Positions 35,449 through 44,658 are shown, counted from the first letter of the stretch. The stretch: 64,000 nucleotides of DNA from Bacteriovorax sp. BAL6_X (GCF_000443995.1 NZ_AUMC01000003.1:744001-808000), one strand, 5' to 3'. Program-made: numbers and translations. Notes: generated by a model not told the origin, from the sequence alone.

Positions 35449-35901
35449 ATGAAATCATTATCTTTAGCAGTCTTATTTACACTTTCTGCACTTGGTGCAA
35501 ATGTATCTGCCAACTCTAATGTTGATAGTTTTGTGTCAGATTTAAAAAGCTTAAGCGGTAAATCAGGTAAGGTGATGATGAACGGAGAAGAAAGAGGGAG
35601 TTGTACTGTAGTTGTAGAGAGTGATAGTGATGCAGTAAGAGTAGAATTTGATACTCCTGAACTATATGCAAATCCAGTTTCTGTTGCACTTCTTGATAGT
35701 GCCGAGCTTTTAGATAATGATACTCTTTTAGTTTCGACAAATTCTAATCGTCCAGGAGGCGATGCTTGTGGGGACTTCGGTGGAGCTTCTAATTATAAAG
35801 AAAAGATTCTTATCGATGATAATTCAGTTTCAATTGATATTAGCTACCGTTGTTTTCTATTCAAAAAGAATGAAATTAATTACACTTGTGAGCTAAACTA
35901 A
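35449..35901 (+). CDS. Small secreted protein following kinase A
   Basis: AAGGGAGAA precedes the ATG. The 150-residue protein has a signal peptide (MKSLSLAVLFTLSALGANVSA) and three or more cysteines (GSCTVV, DACGDFG, YRCFLF, YTCELN). The Asp-rich, Ser-rich central part is unremarkable. The hairpin at the start of the next gene could also end its transcript. No family recognised. Its position after a membrane kinase recurs at 37563-39448. Confidence 0.7.
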   Translation: MKSLSLAVLFTLSALGANVSANSNVDSFVSDLKSLSGKSGKVMMNGEERGSCTVVVESDSDAVRVEFDTPELYANPVSVALLDSAELLDNDTLLVSTNSNRPGGDACGDFGGASNYKEKILIDDNSVSIDISYRCFLFKKNEINYTCELN

Positions 35902-35971
35902 GAAGTGTCTAAAGTTTAATCTTGGACATAGTTTTTTCAAAGTTCAAATATAGTATTCAAAATTAAGATAT

Positions 35972-36001
35972 AAAGGGATTATGAAAATAATCCCTTTTTT
36001 T
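35972..36001 (+). terminator. Terminator-like hairpin containing the subtilase start codon
   Basis: AAAGGGATTAT and ATAATCCCTTT form a perfect 11-bp stem capped by a GAAA tetraloop, followed by T residues, exactly like an intrinsic terminator. The ATG at 35981 of the subtilase gene lies within the first arm and loop. It may end transcription of the small secreted-protein gene and also govern the downstream gene. Confidence 0.75.
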
Positions 36002-37501
36002 ATTACCCTTATTTCAGTTACAAATATTTTAGCAGTAGAGTCATGTACTCTTGATGGTAATGTCAAAACATGTATTGACGGTGCAAAGAAAAGTATTTCT
36101 AAATACTTTGAAAAGAATAAAAAAATCTCATCAGAAGAATATTTTTTAGATAATAAACTGATAAAGCAAAACTTCTATACGATAGAAGGAGAGCAGATCT
36201 CAAGTATTACTTATGAATACAAAAGCGACTCAGTTTTTTATAAAACGGTATTTAATACTCAAAATAACCACGTTCAATCTAAGGTTTTAATTCAAAGAAA
36301 TGGTAATCAAGAAATTATTCTTAAAGAATTTGGTTTTGATAAGAGAACACATGCATTAGAAAGCATTGATACGATTTTAGATGATTTAATTGTTGAAAGA
36401 AAAGTTATCAATCCTGATGGTGAGGACTATAAATATAAATTTATCTATGATGAAAAGCGCATCATTGGATTTAATGTCTTCAATAATAATGACGTCAAAA
36501 TTGGTGATTATATTCAAAATGAGATTGGAGAGGTTTCAGGCGGACCTAGTGATGCAGCTGTTAAGATTGCAGTTATTGATTCTGGCTTCGATCATAATCA
36601 TCAAGATATTCAAGATCATATTCTCGTTAACTCGATCGAATCTTTCAATATGGAAGACAGTGATGGTGATGGCCTTATTGATAATGTTCTAGGTGTTCAC
36701 TTTGATGGAGATAGCGATATAAAGTTTATGAATCCTTTCTCTGGCTTCTTACCTCGTACGGGAGGTAGCTCAAGTCAGAAAGCGGGGATTTACGGAATTC
36801 CTTTTGAGACAATTAAGGCAAAGGGGACGACTGGTCCAATCACTTCTCACGGAACTCATGTTTCCTCAATTGCGCTTAACGGTCTTCAATCCGCATCACT
36901 TCTTGCTTTTGCGGGGGACTTTGGTGAGTCAAAGTATCTGGATATGATTTCTAAAAAGCTTCAAAATTCAGAAGTTGATTTTGTTAATATGAGTTTTTCT
37001 TTTCCACATCAATCCTTAGGGCTTGTAGATCGTAAAACTTATCGTAGCCTTCAAAATATGTTCTTAAATAACCCCGAAGTAGTTTTCTTTGTTGCAGCTG
37101 GAAATGATGGACGCTACTTAAATGGAAGTCGTGATTGTATGTATCCGGCCTGTTACCCTTATCCAAATGTTATAACTATTGGAGCAACAGCGGATAGTGG
37201 TTGGCGAAATGATGAAAATTATGAGATGGCCGACTTTTCAAATTATAGCTCCAGCTATGTTGATTTCTTTGCCCCTGGAACAAAAATTGAGGCGGCCCTT
37301 CTTGGAGATATGAAAATTCGTCATTCAGGAACTTCGATGGCATCGCCAATGGCCCTTAATATGGCAGCACGTCTGAAGGAGTTAAACCCGAATATGCGTC
37401 CATTGGAAATTGTTGAACTAATGAAAGAACAGAGTATTAAGAAGAACTCAATTCAATCAAAATTTGGTGTCATAAGACCTTTACCAACTATCTTGAGATA
37501 A
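35981..37501 (+). CDS. Subtilisin-like serine protease (S8), secreted
   Basis: The 506-residue protein has the S8 triad: Asp200 in VIDSGFDH, His290 in SHGTHVSS and Ser in SGTSMASP near the C-terminus, plus the oxyanion Asn in AAGNDG. A signal peptide (MKIIPFFITLISVTNILA) and a propeptide region of about 170 residues precede the catalytic domain. A DxDxDG loop (EDSDGDGLID) may bind calcium. The start codon lies in a terminator-like hairpin, which the mRNA must pass or unfold. Confidence 0.9.
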   Translation: MKIIPFFITLISVTNILAVESCTLDGNVKTCIDGAKKSISKYFEKNKKISSEEYFLDNKLIKQNFYTIEGEQISSITYEYKSDSVFYKTVFNTQNNHVQSKVLIQRNGNQEIILKEFGFDKRTHALESIDTILDDLIVERKVINPDGEDYKYKFIYDEKRIIGFNVFNNNDVKIGDYIQNEIGEVSGGPSDAAVKIAVIDSGFDHNHQDIQDHILVNSIESFNMEDSDGDGLIDNVLGVHFDGDSDIKFMNPFSGFLPRTGGSSSQKAGIYGIPFETIKAKGTTGPITSHGTHVSSIALNGLQSASLLAFAGDFGESKYLDMISKKLQNSEVDFVNMSFSFPHQSLGLVDRKTYRSLQNMFLNNPEVVFFVAAGNDGRYLNGSRDCMYPACYPYPNVITIGATADSGWRNDENYEMADFSNYSSSYVDFFAPGTKIEAALLGDMKIRHSGTSMASPMALNMAARLKELNPNMRPLEIVELMKEQSIKKNSIQSKFGVIRPLPTILR

Positions 37502-37562
37502 TTTTAATAAATTCGGGCATTTTTAAGTGTTTTAATTATTTTAAATATAGTATATTTACTGT

Positions 37563-38957
37563 ATGAGCATCGAGGAATACAAGGTTCTTACTAGATATGT
37601 AACGACCTTTGCATTTGCGTTTTTCTTGTACCAAGCTTCGATAGGGGTTTATACCTCTAGGAAGTTACTGAGTCGCAAGGTCTTTTGGCATATCGCTATG
37701 TGCTTGAGTGCGGGCTCGTATGCCATCTTGATTGCCTTTAATACTCATATTACAGATACTAAGTTTTCAAATTTCTTACTTCTTACATATTGGTTTTTCG
37801 CATACTTTACTTATTATTGTTATATCAGGGCAATTGAAGGTTTCTTTGGCCGAGATATAAAGCTCTTAAGGCCATCTAAGATTTTCTGTATTGGTCATTC
37901 TATCTTCCAGGTCGTAGGAGGGGTCCTCTATCTCTTTTCTGATATAGACCTTATGTTTATTCCTCGTGAAACACCACCAGCAACACTTTTTACCAAGAGC
38001 TTAAATTTAACAATATATCCAAGTAATTTAGTAGTCGTCGTTGGATTCTTCGGCATTATTACAATTCTATATACAACCGTTGTTATATGGCGCGAGCTTA
38101 ATAAGAAAGAAGGTAAGGAATACCTTTTTAAAGCAGGTATTTTGCTAACATTATTTGTTTCTTGCTGGGATACGATAATTGGAACAGAAGTAATCGGGTA
38201 TCTCGTACCGATCTACTATTTAGGATATGTTTTCGAATCGATGCGTTTTAATATGTACTATCAGGATCTGGCCTTTACTAAGATGTATAACCTTGAGAAA
38301 GATATGGTTAAGCTTTCAAAGGTAGCTCAGTTTGGTTTCGCTTCTGCAAGTATTGCTCACGATATTAGAAATCATCTCTTTGTACTAAGTACGACAAATG
38401 ATCGACTTGATAAGTTGATCGATAAGGAGTTCTCCCCGTATACACAAAAGCTACGTCGCCACATTGGTAAAATTCTTGAGGTAACTGAACTCTATATGAA
38501 TATTTTTAAAAAAAATTACTCATCTTCAAAACAAATTATTTCAGTTTCACATATCACACAAGAAGCGCTTGAGCTTGTTAGTGATAAGATTACACGCCAT
38601 TGCGTAAGAGTTGAAGTTGAAATGGATGACTTTTCTATTGAGGGAAATGAGACGGAGTTAAGCCTTTGCCTGGTTAACTTAATTAAAAACTCTTTAGATG
38701 AGATAAAGTCCACTGACTCACCTTGGATTAAGGTTGTCGCGTCTTCCACAGAACGTTTTATTAAGATAATTGACAGTGGAACAGGCATACCTCTAAAAGC
38801 TCAAGAGAGGATTTTTGAATTAGGTGATTCAAGAAAGAAGTGTGGTAATGGCCATGGTGTTGGACTTGCTATCACAAAGCAAATTATAGAACGTTCCGGA
38901 TATAATTTGTTTATCGACAACGAAAGTGAGAACACAACTTTTGTTATTAATTTTTAG
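37563..38957 (+). CDS. Multi-TM sensor histidine kinase (paralogue B)
   Basis: The 464-residue protein is a clear paralogue of the kinase at 33906: the same length, the same membrane topology, and His266 in SIAHDIRNHLF at the identical position. HATPase boxes are NLIKNSLDE, IDSGTGIP and GHGVGLAI. The FNTHITDTKFSN segment occupies the same place as in paralogue A and may be part of the sensor. Again there is no Pro after the H-box and no cognate response regulator nearby. A small secreted protein follows. Confidence 0.88.
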   Translation: MSIEEYKVLTRYVTTFAFAFFLYQASIGVYTSRKLLSRKVFWHIAMCLSAGSYAILIAFNTHITDTKFSNFLLLTYWFFAYFTYYCYIRAIEGFFGRDIKLLRPSKIFCIGHSIFQVVGGVLYLFSDIDLMFIPRETPPATLFTKSLNLTIYPSNLVVVVGFFGIITILYTTVVIWRELNKKEGKEYLFKAGILLTLFVSCWDTIIGTEVIGYLVPIYYLGYVFESMRFNMYYQDLAFTKMYNLEKDMVKLSKVAQFGFASASIAHDIRNHLFVLSTTNDRLDKLIDKEFSPYTQKLRRHIGKILEVTELYMNIFKKNYSSSKQIISVSHITQEALELVSDKITRHCVRVEVEMDDFSIEGNETELSLCLVNLIKNSLDEIKSTDSPWIKVVASSTERFIKIIDSGTGIPLKAQERIFELGDSRKKCGNGHGVGLAITKQIIERSGYNLFIDNESENTTFVINF

Positions 38958-39043
38958 ATTTCGTTAAGAATATATTATTGTTTTATTTATTGAGTTTACC
39001 ATGCTAGAAATTGTTAAACATATTAAGTATTAGGGAGCTCAAT

Positions 39044-39448
39044 ATGAAAACAATTTTTAAAACACTCATATTTGTGAGTGCTATTTCAACGTTTGCAAAT
39101 TCATCAAATTCGACCTTTATCGTTACATCTGATCTAAAGCTTGGGGCGATTATTGGCTTCAGTGATTCAAGTTTTAATTACAATCAAGATGATACAATTC
39201 GGTCACGTCAGTTCTGTTATGTTGGTGAAGTAAATCAGGTTTGCAACCAGATCTACCAAGCAGCAAATGACATGAATGGCCGATATTATCAAGGTTCACA
39301 TGATCGTATTGAAATATTAAGTTGTGTAGAAAGTCTTACAACTGATGAGTATTCAAACGATGAAGTCTTTGTAGAATATAATCTAAGTGATGATTATGGA
39401 TCAGACTTCAGTGTGACTCGCAATATTGGTCCATGTGTTAGCATTTAG
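39044..39448 (+). CDS. Small secreted protein following kinase B
   Basis: TAGGGAGC fixes the ATG at 39044; the 134-residue protein has a signal peptide ending near FAN and several cysteines (QFCYVG, QVCNQI, LSCVES, GPCVSI). Its sequence does not resemble the protein after kinase A. The stop overlaps the convergent photolyase stop in a TTAG. No family recognised. Confidence 0.65.
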   Translation: MKTIFKTLIFVSAISTFANSSNSTFIVTSDLKLGAIIGFSDSSFNYNQDDTIRSRQFCYVGEVNQVCNQIYQAANDMNGRYYQGSHDRIEILSCVESLTTDEYSNDEVFVEYNLSDDYGSDFSVTRNIGPCVSI

Positions 39449-40752
39449 TTACAGGCCTTGTAGGCTTTAAGTGTTTGATGGTAAGCAATTTTATGATCAA
39501 TTATTTCATCTGGGTATTCTGATGTTCCATATTCAGGTACCCATTTCTTTATATATTTGAAATTAGGATCAAATTTCTTCTGCTGAGTATAAGGATTAAA
39601 GATTCTAAAGTAGGGAGCAGCGTCACAGCCTGTTCCTGCAACCCATTGCCAATTGCCATTATTGGAGGCCAGTTCAAAGTCATTAAGCTTCCTTGCAAAA
39701 TACTCTTCACCCCAACGCCAATCAATAAGTAAGTCTTTGACAAGAAATGAGGCAGCAATCATGCGAACGCGGTTATGCATATATCCTGTTTCGTTTAGCT
39801 CACGCATTCCTGCATCAACGATAGGGTAGCCGGTTTTTCCCTCACACCACTTCTTAAATTGCTTCTTGTTATTGTTCCATTTAATTTGACTATACTTTTC
39901 TCTAAATGGCCCATTTATAACATGTGGAAAGTGATACATGATTTGGATGAAAAATTCGCGCCAAATTAATTCACTTAGCCAAACTTGATTTCTTTTAAAA
40001 CCAACTTGTGCACATTTTCTAGGTGAGAGAGTTCCAAAACGAAGATGAACCCCTAGCTTTGAAGTTGCATCTAGTGCTGGAATATCGCGATTTTGATCGT
40101 AGCTATCAATGATCTTTCTCTTTATAGTTTTTACTTGATCCTTTGCTTTCTCATTGTAGATAAATCCCATCTCTTCTAAATTTGGATAACTTTTTATTTT
40201 AAATTTGTGAAAGTTATTGAAGTACTTATGCGTTTCAATTGTTGCGATATCTTTTGGAGCAAGCGTCGAAAGCCATTTGTTTTTAAAGGGGGTGTAGACA
40301 ACATAAGGTTTACCATCTTCTTTTAGTATGTCGTCTTTTGCAAAGATACAGTGGTCTTTGTAGCGTGAGAATTTAATACCTTCTTTCTTAAGAAGTTGCT
40401 CAATTTTATTATCTCTCTTTATTGCATAAGGCTCATAGTCTTCATTAGTAAAAACCTCTGCTAGATTGTAGCGTTTAGTTAACTCTTTATAAGCCGCTTC
40501 AGGAGTGGAATGAAAGACTAAGATATCACTGCTTAGTTTATTTAACTCCTCTTTCAATTCTTTAATTGTGTCATGAATAAAGCTAACTCTAAGATCATCT
40601 TCATCTTGAAGTTTTGAAAGAATATTCTTATCAAAGATAAAGACCGGAATAACTGGCCTACCTGATTGAAGTGCGAAGAGAAGTCCTCGGTTATCTTTTA
40701 ATCTAAGGTCTCTTCTAAACCAAAATATATTAACTTCTTCTTTATTTTTCAT
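39445..40752 (-). CDS. phrB: Deoxyribodipyrimidine photolyase
   Basis: The protein has the photolyase N-terminal domain (IFWFRRDLRLKDNRGLL) and FAD domain motifs: GYPIVDAGMRELNETGYMHNRVRM, WRWGEEYFAR and GTGCDAAPYFRIFNP. It repairs cyclobutane pyrimidine dimers with blue light. ATG at 40752 is one base beyond the stop of the upstream gene (TAAAATG), so it is probably translated by coupling; a TTG at 40761 is an alternative. It is the last gene of the four-gene operon from 43671. Confidence 0.93.
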   Translation of the reverse strand: MKNKEEVNIFWFRRDLRLKDNRGLLFALQSGRPVIPVFIFDKNILSKLQDEDDLRVSFIHDTIKELKEELNKLSSDILVFHSTPEAAYKELTKRYNLAEVFTNEDYEPYAIKRDNKIEQLLKKEGIKFSRYKDHCIFAKDDILKEDGKPYVVYTPFKNKWLSTLAPKDIATIETHKYFNNFHKFKIKSYPNLEEMGFIYNEKAKDQVKTIKRKIIDSYDQNRDIPALDATSKLGVHLRFGTLSPRKCAQVGFKRNQVWLSELIWREFFIQIMYHFPHVINGPFREKYSQIKWNNNKKQFKKWCEGKTGYPIVDAGMRELNETGYMHNRVRMIAASFLVKDLLIDWRWGEEYFARKLNDFELASNNGNWQWVAGTGCDAAPYFRIFNPYTQQKKFDPNFKYIKKWVPEYGTSEYPDEIIDHKIAYHQTLKAYKACN

Positions 40753-40753
40753 T

Positions 40754-41710
40754 TTATGCAATATTCTTTAATAGTTTTAAATCTTTTGGATATGGACCAA
40801 AAATATACTGATCTTGAAGATAAGACTTTTTGTGTGTATTTGTGAGAATGTTTAAAAATGAGTTCACCGTTAGATAATTAGAGTTACCATTCTTATAGTC
40901 TTCCATCATTTTTATAAGAATATCTTTTTCGTGAGAAGTTAGATCTTTTTTAAAATACCCGAATACATGAAAACAGGCATTGAGACGATTCTTTCTGGTA
41001 GGAAGAATATCTAGGGTCTCCATAAAGAGATTGAAGTACTTTATATAAACCTCGCTCGCTTCTAACTTATCATGGTTGGCCGCAATACCTCCAAGCGTTC
41101 TCAGGTTATTCTGATTGTGCTCCATGATAGAATACTTATACATTTGATGAAATTGTTGTAGTTCTCTAATTGTGCCATCGAGCTCTTGAAATCTTACATG
41201 TGAAAAAACTTTTTTAACAAAATTCTCTCTTAATTCGAGATTCTTAATTCTCCCACTATCGATATAAGGAAGGGTTGGCATGGCATTCATGATATAATTA
41301 GCATAAAGCCCTGTGGACTTTGTGACATAATTTTCATCACTAAGAGTGATCGTTTTTACATTATCGGTTCCACAAGTAGGGGATTTCCTTGTAAATATAT
41401 GGCCGTTTATCTTTTCAAGTGAAATTCGTTCTTGAATTCTTTTATATATTTCATTGGCCTCTTCTGTGAGATCTTTTTTAGATAATTTCGATCTTAATCG
41501 AATTTCATTAGAGTCTTTATCAACTTTGAATAAATGAACTTCTTCTCTTGGAACACCTAGGCCCATTTCAAATTCGGGGCATACTGGAACAAAATCAACA
41601 AATTTTGAAAGTTCAGAAAACACCCAGTCTTCACGGCAGTGACCGCCATTGTAGCGAATATTCTCACCTAACAGACAAGAGCTAATGGCAATTTTTGGTC
41701 GCAAAGACAT
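40754..41710 (-). CDS. DUF523 (TudS-like) and DUF1722 fusion protein
   Basis: The N-terminal half (about 1-150) matches DUF523: ISSCLLGENIRYNGGH, VPVCPEFEMGLGVPRE and SPTCGTDNV, the Cys set that holds an iron-sulfur cluster in 2-thiouracil desulfidase TudS. The C-terminal half (about 180-318) matches YbgA/DUF1722, with MEHNQNNLRTLGGIAAN and HVFGYFKKDLTSHEK. The fusion often lies next to photolyase genes, as here. Whether it acts on thiopyrimidines or another base is not shown. Confidence 0.87.
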   Translation of the reverse strand: MSLRPKIAISSCLLGENIRYNGGHCREDWVFSELSKFVDFVPVCPEFEMGLGVPREEVHLFKVDKDSNEIRLRSKLSKKDLTEEANEIYKRIQERISLEKINGHIFTRKSPTCGTDNVKTITLSDENYVTKSTGLYANYIMNAMPTLPYIDSGRIKNLELRENFVKKVFSHVRFQELDGTIRELQQFHQMYKYSIMEHNQNNLRTLGGIAANHDKLEASEVYIKYFNLFMETLDILPTRKNRLNACFHVFGYFKKDLTSHEKDILIKMMEDYKNGNSNYLTVNSFLNILTNTHKKSYLQDQYIFGPYPKDLKLLKNIA

Positions 41711-41730
41711 TGGGTTCTCCTTATTAGTAA

Positions 41731-42264
41731 CTATTGCTTTGTTTTAATTAATTTAGATGTATCAAAGTGAAGATCCTTGGCCTTGGCAACTAGTTCAAGG
41801 TAGATCTTTTCATCAAGTTCTCTAGTTCTTGATAGGATCCATAGGTACTTTCTAGATTTATCTCCAACCATGGCATATTCGTAATTATTACCTAGGTCTA
41901 AAATCCAATAATTTCCAGCAAAGATAGGAAGTTTTATTCCACGTAGGAAGAATTGAACTTTAAGCTTTGCATTTGTTTCTTTATCAACAACCCAAGCTCT
42001 TGCCTTGGCCGTTTTCAATTCGCCTGATGGAGAGCCTTGTCGACATGTGTTTAGAACTTCGATATCTCCATCGGATCTCAGGCTATAATTAGCTGTAACT
42101 GCGGTACAGCCTTTTTGAAAGCTTTGCTCAAAGCGTGCAATTTCATACCATTTACCAAGGTACTTTTGTAGTTCGACATAATCAACTGTATCCAAAGGGA
42201 GAGTAGACCCAGAGAAAGTAAGTGAACTTGATAAAATGGCAATAAGTAACATGAGCTTCTTCAT
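41731..42264 (-). CDS. blc: Outer-membrane lipocalin (Blc-like)
   Basis: The 177-residue protein has the lipocalin motif GKWYEIARFEQSFQKGC, a GDIEVLNTCRQG strand, and the late motif YLWILSRTRELDE. The signal peptide (MKKLMLLIAILSSSLTFSGS) lacks a clear lipobox Cys, so it may be periplasmic rather than lipid-anchored. Lipocalins bind lipids or porphyrins; a role in membrane stress fits the light-damage operon. It lies 20 bases from the next gene. Confidence 0.88.
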   Translation of the reverse strand: MKKLMLLIAILSSSLTFSGSTLPLDTVDYVELQKYLGKWYEIARFEQSFQKGCTAVTANYSLRSDGDIEVLNTCRQGSPSGELKTAKARAWVVDKETNAKLKVQFFLRGIKLPIFAGNYWILDLGNNYEYAMVGDKSRKYLWILSRTRELDEKIYLELVAKAKDLHFDTSKLIKTKQ

Positions 42265-42282
42265 TTTTTCTCCTTTATAATT

Positions 42283-43671
42283 TTATTCAACATGGTTTTT
42301 AGTTTCACCAAAAATTTTGTATAATTTTTGGCTACGATAATTAAAAATTTTATTAATATCCTTTCTAATAAAGGCGCCAGCAAAGATTCGTCCAATCTCG
42401 CCCATAGGAACTTTATATGTAATATTATCAGTCATTAATGTTCCATTGGCGTACCTCTTAAAGCCGTGAGTATGAACCCACTTCTTATATGGCCCCTTAA
42501 GTTGTGTATCAGTGAATTCTTTATTGCGATTGAAATTCGAAATCTCAGTCTTCCACTTGAATGGCAGGCCGTAGAGACTTAATTTATAGTCAATGATTGT
42601 ACCGGTCTCAATCTGTTCAGTACTTTTTCCAATTACTTTGAAGCTAAGTGATTCAGGGGTAATTGTTTCAAGATTTCTTTCATCACTAAAGAAATCAAAA
42701 ACTTCAGCTAATGGATGTTTCAACCATTGTATTTGTTTAAATTCTTCTTCTGGCCCAACAAGGTTAGTAAGCGCATCTTCAAGGTGTTCAAATTTGAATT
42801 TATAGCCTTTCTCTAAAAGATTCTTCGGATATACATTTTGTCCATCAAGCACAAGTGTGGCCATTTCCCCAAGAGCTATCCTTATTGCAAAAGCTGGAGC
42901 TGGAAGTAATGTTGGACGTTTTAAAACCTTTCCCAAAATTCTCGTGAAATTAGAATTTGAGTGGGCCTTAGGTGCAACAGCATTAAATGCTTTTTCAGTA
43001 AAGTTATTCTCCACTAGGAAGCGATAAATTGAAACCATATCCGAAAGATGAATCCAACTCATCATCTGCTCACCACTACCTAGTTTTCCTGCCACTCCTA
43101 GCTTAAACGGAATAAGCATCTTCTCAAGAGCTCCACCATTTCGTGCAAGGACAACTCCTGTTCTGACATGATTGACGACAATTTCTTTATTTTGAATATT
43201 AGCAGTTTCTTTCTCCCAAGCAATGCAAGTCTTAGCGAGAAAGTCACTTCCAAAATCTGCTTGCTCATCTAAGATTTGGTCTCCATTTTGATTACCATAG
43301 ATTCCGATGGCACTTGCGCTAATAAACTTTTTAATCGGCAGAGTTTTATTTTCATTAATTGTATCCACGAGTAGACGAGTTGAATGCACGCGCGAGTTGA
43401 TGATCTTTTCTTTTTGTTTTTTGGACCACCTTCTAGCTCCAATATTTTCACCAGCAAGATGAATAATAGTATGAACTGAATTAAGTGCAGCTTTATCAAT
43501 TTTGGCCTTTTCAGGATCCCAGTAGAAGCATTTGATTGGAATATTGAAGGAAGCCTGCGCCTTCTTAGGATTTCTAGTTAGAACGTGAATATTTTCGTGT
43601 CCATGGATGGCCAAATCATGAATTAATTCACGGCCAATTAGTCCTGTTGCACCGGTAATTAGAATTCCCAT
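42283..43671 (-). CDS. TIGR01777-family oxidoreductase with SRPBCC domain
   Basis: The 462-residue protein has a Rossmann SDR epimerase domain (MGILITGATGLIGRELI; SASAIGIYG), the DUF1731 C-terminus (TLLPAPAFAIRIALGEMA), and an additional SRPBCC (START-like) domain from about residue 310 (HPLAEVFDFFSDERNLETI). It is the first gene of the operon and is preceded by AAGGAG. The family is often found near photolyase and LitR genes; the reaction is unknown, but lipid or isoprenoid chemistry is plausible. Confidence 0.85.
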   Translation of the reverse strand: MGILITGATGLIGRELIHDLAIHGHENIHVLTRNPKKAQASFNIPIKCFYWDPEKAKIDKAALNSVHTIIHLAGENIGARRWSKKQKEKIINSRVHSTRLLVDTINENKTLPIKKFISASAIGIYGNQNGDQILDEQADFGSDFLAKTCIAWEKETANIQNKEIVVNHVRTGVVLARNGGALEKMLIPFKLGVAGKLGSGEQMMSWIHLSDMVSIYRFLVENNFTEKAFNAVAPKAHSNSNFTRILGKVLKRPTLLPAPAFAIRIALGEMATLVLDGQNVYPKNLLEKGYKFKFEHLEDALTNLVGPEEEFKQIQWLKHPLAEVFDFFSDERNLETITPESLSFKVIGKSTEQIETGTIIDYKLSLYGLPFKWKTEISNFNRNKEFTDTQLKGPYKKWVHTHGFKRYANGTLMTDNITYKVPMGEIGRIFAGAFIRKDINKIFNYRSQKLYKIFGETKNHVE

Positions 43672-43693
43672 TAATTACTCCTTGTGTAGGTTA

Positions 43694-43735
43694 TGTATAT
43701 ATAATATAATATACAACACTTAAACAATATATTGT
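43694..43735. promoter_or_regulatory. Two palindromes between the photolyase operon and its regulator
   Basis: TGTATAT (43694-43700) and ATATACA (43709-43715) form a 7-bp inverted repeat with an 8-base centre, and ACAATATATTGT (43724-43735) is a perfect 12-base palindrome. Both lie in the 81-base divergent gap, where TATAAT-like boxes are embedded. They are candidate binding sites for the MerR/B12 regulator. Confidence 0.5.
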
Positions 43736-43752
43736 GAGATATTGAGGTAGAA

Positions 43753-44658
43753 ATGAAGCAAAATGTAGCAATTCGAATAATATCAGGTATTTGTAATGTT
43801 CAACCTCACACAATTCGCATGTGGGAGAAGAGATATAATGCTTTTTGTCCTATTCGAGATGAGGCCGGTCAACGCTTGTATGGCCCAGAAGATCTGGCCC
43901 GAGCTAAAATCATTGCCTCGCTTATAAAGTCGGGCCAAACTATTTCAAAGGTGGCAAGTCTTTCATTAGACGATTTAAAGGAGATGAGTCTTGTCATAAA
44001 TCAGTCAAGTATCTCGCAAGAGGATAAAGTCGAAAAATCAATTGATATCCTATTTGCGTCATTAGCTCTATATGAAATTGAAAATGTGAGAAATGAAATT
44101 GAGTTTCTAAGGCTAAGTCTTAGTGCTCAAGATTTTATTTTTTTAGTTGTTCTTCCAATTATGCAAAAAATTGGTGGTTTAGTTTTTGATGGGAACTACA
44201 GTGTTACTCAAGAACATATTATCTCCACGATAGTACGTGATCAATTAGGACAGATTCGTTTACCTAATAATGACCTCAAAGGCCGATATGTACTTGCAAC
44301 CCCAGAGGGGAATCTTCATGAACTCTCAATTATTATTGCAGACATACTTTGTCGTACAAAAAGAATAGGCACATACTATCTTGGTGCTGCAAATCCTGCT
44401 GATTGTTTAGCTGAGGCCATTAATGCGCTAAATTGCAAAGGTCTTATCTTGGGTGCTGTTTCATCTGATGGCTGGGATTATTTTAAAAGCATTATTCCAT
44501 ATCTACAAAAAATCGATGAGAAACTTGAGCGAAAGATAGATGTAGTGATCGGTGGAGGCCATCCTATTAAGCTACCTAAATTCAAAAATATTGAGTTAGT
44601 ATTAATTATTAATGACTTTCAGACTTTTAATAATACTTTTCTGGCAAATGCCATATAA
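43753..44658 (+). CDS. MerR-type regulator with B12-binding domain (CarH/LitR-like)
   Basis: The 301-residue protein has a MerR helix-turn-helix (1-70; HTIRMWEKRYNAFCP), a cap-like helical domain and a cobalamin-binding Rossmann domain. The cap has Glu154-His155 (TQEH), and His189 in GNLHELS is where the lower axial ligand of CarH sits. In the cap motif W-x9-EH, the Trp position is Val144. CarH/LitR regulators use adenosylcobalamin to sense light and repress genes in the dark. It diverges from the photolyase operon. Confidence 0.85.
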   Translation: MKQNVAIRIISGICNVQPHTIRMWEKRYNAFCPIRDEAGQRLYGPEDLARAKIIASLIKSGQTISKVASLSLDDLKEMSLVINQSSISQEDKVEKSIDILFASLALYEIENVRNEIEFLRLSLSAQDFIFLVVLPIMQKIGGLVFDGNYSVTQEHIISTIVRDQLGQIRLPNNDLKGRYVLATPEGNLHELSIIIADILCRTKRIGTYYLGAANPADCLAEAINALNCKGLILGAVSSDGWDYFKSIIPYLQKIDEKLERKIDVVIGGGHPIKLPKFKNIELVLIINDFQTFNNTFLANAI

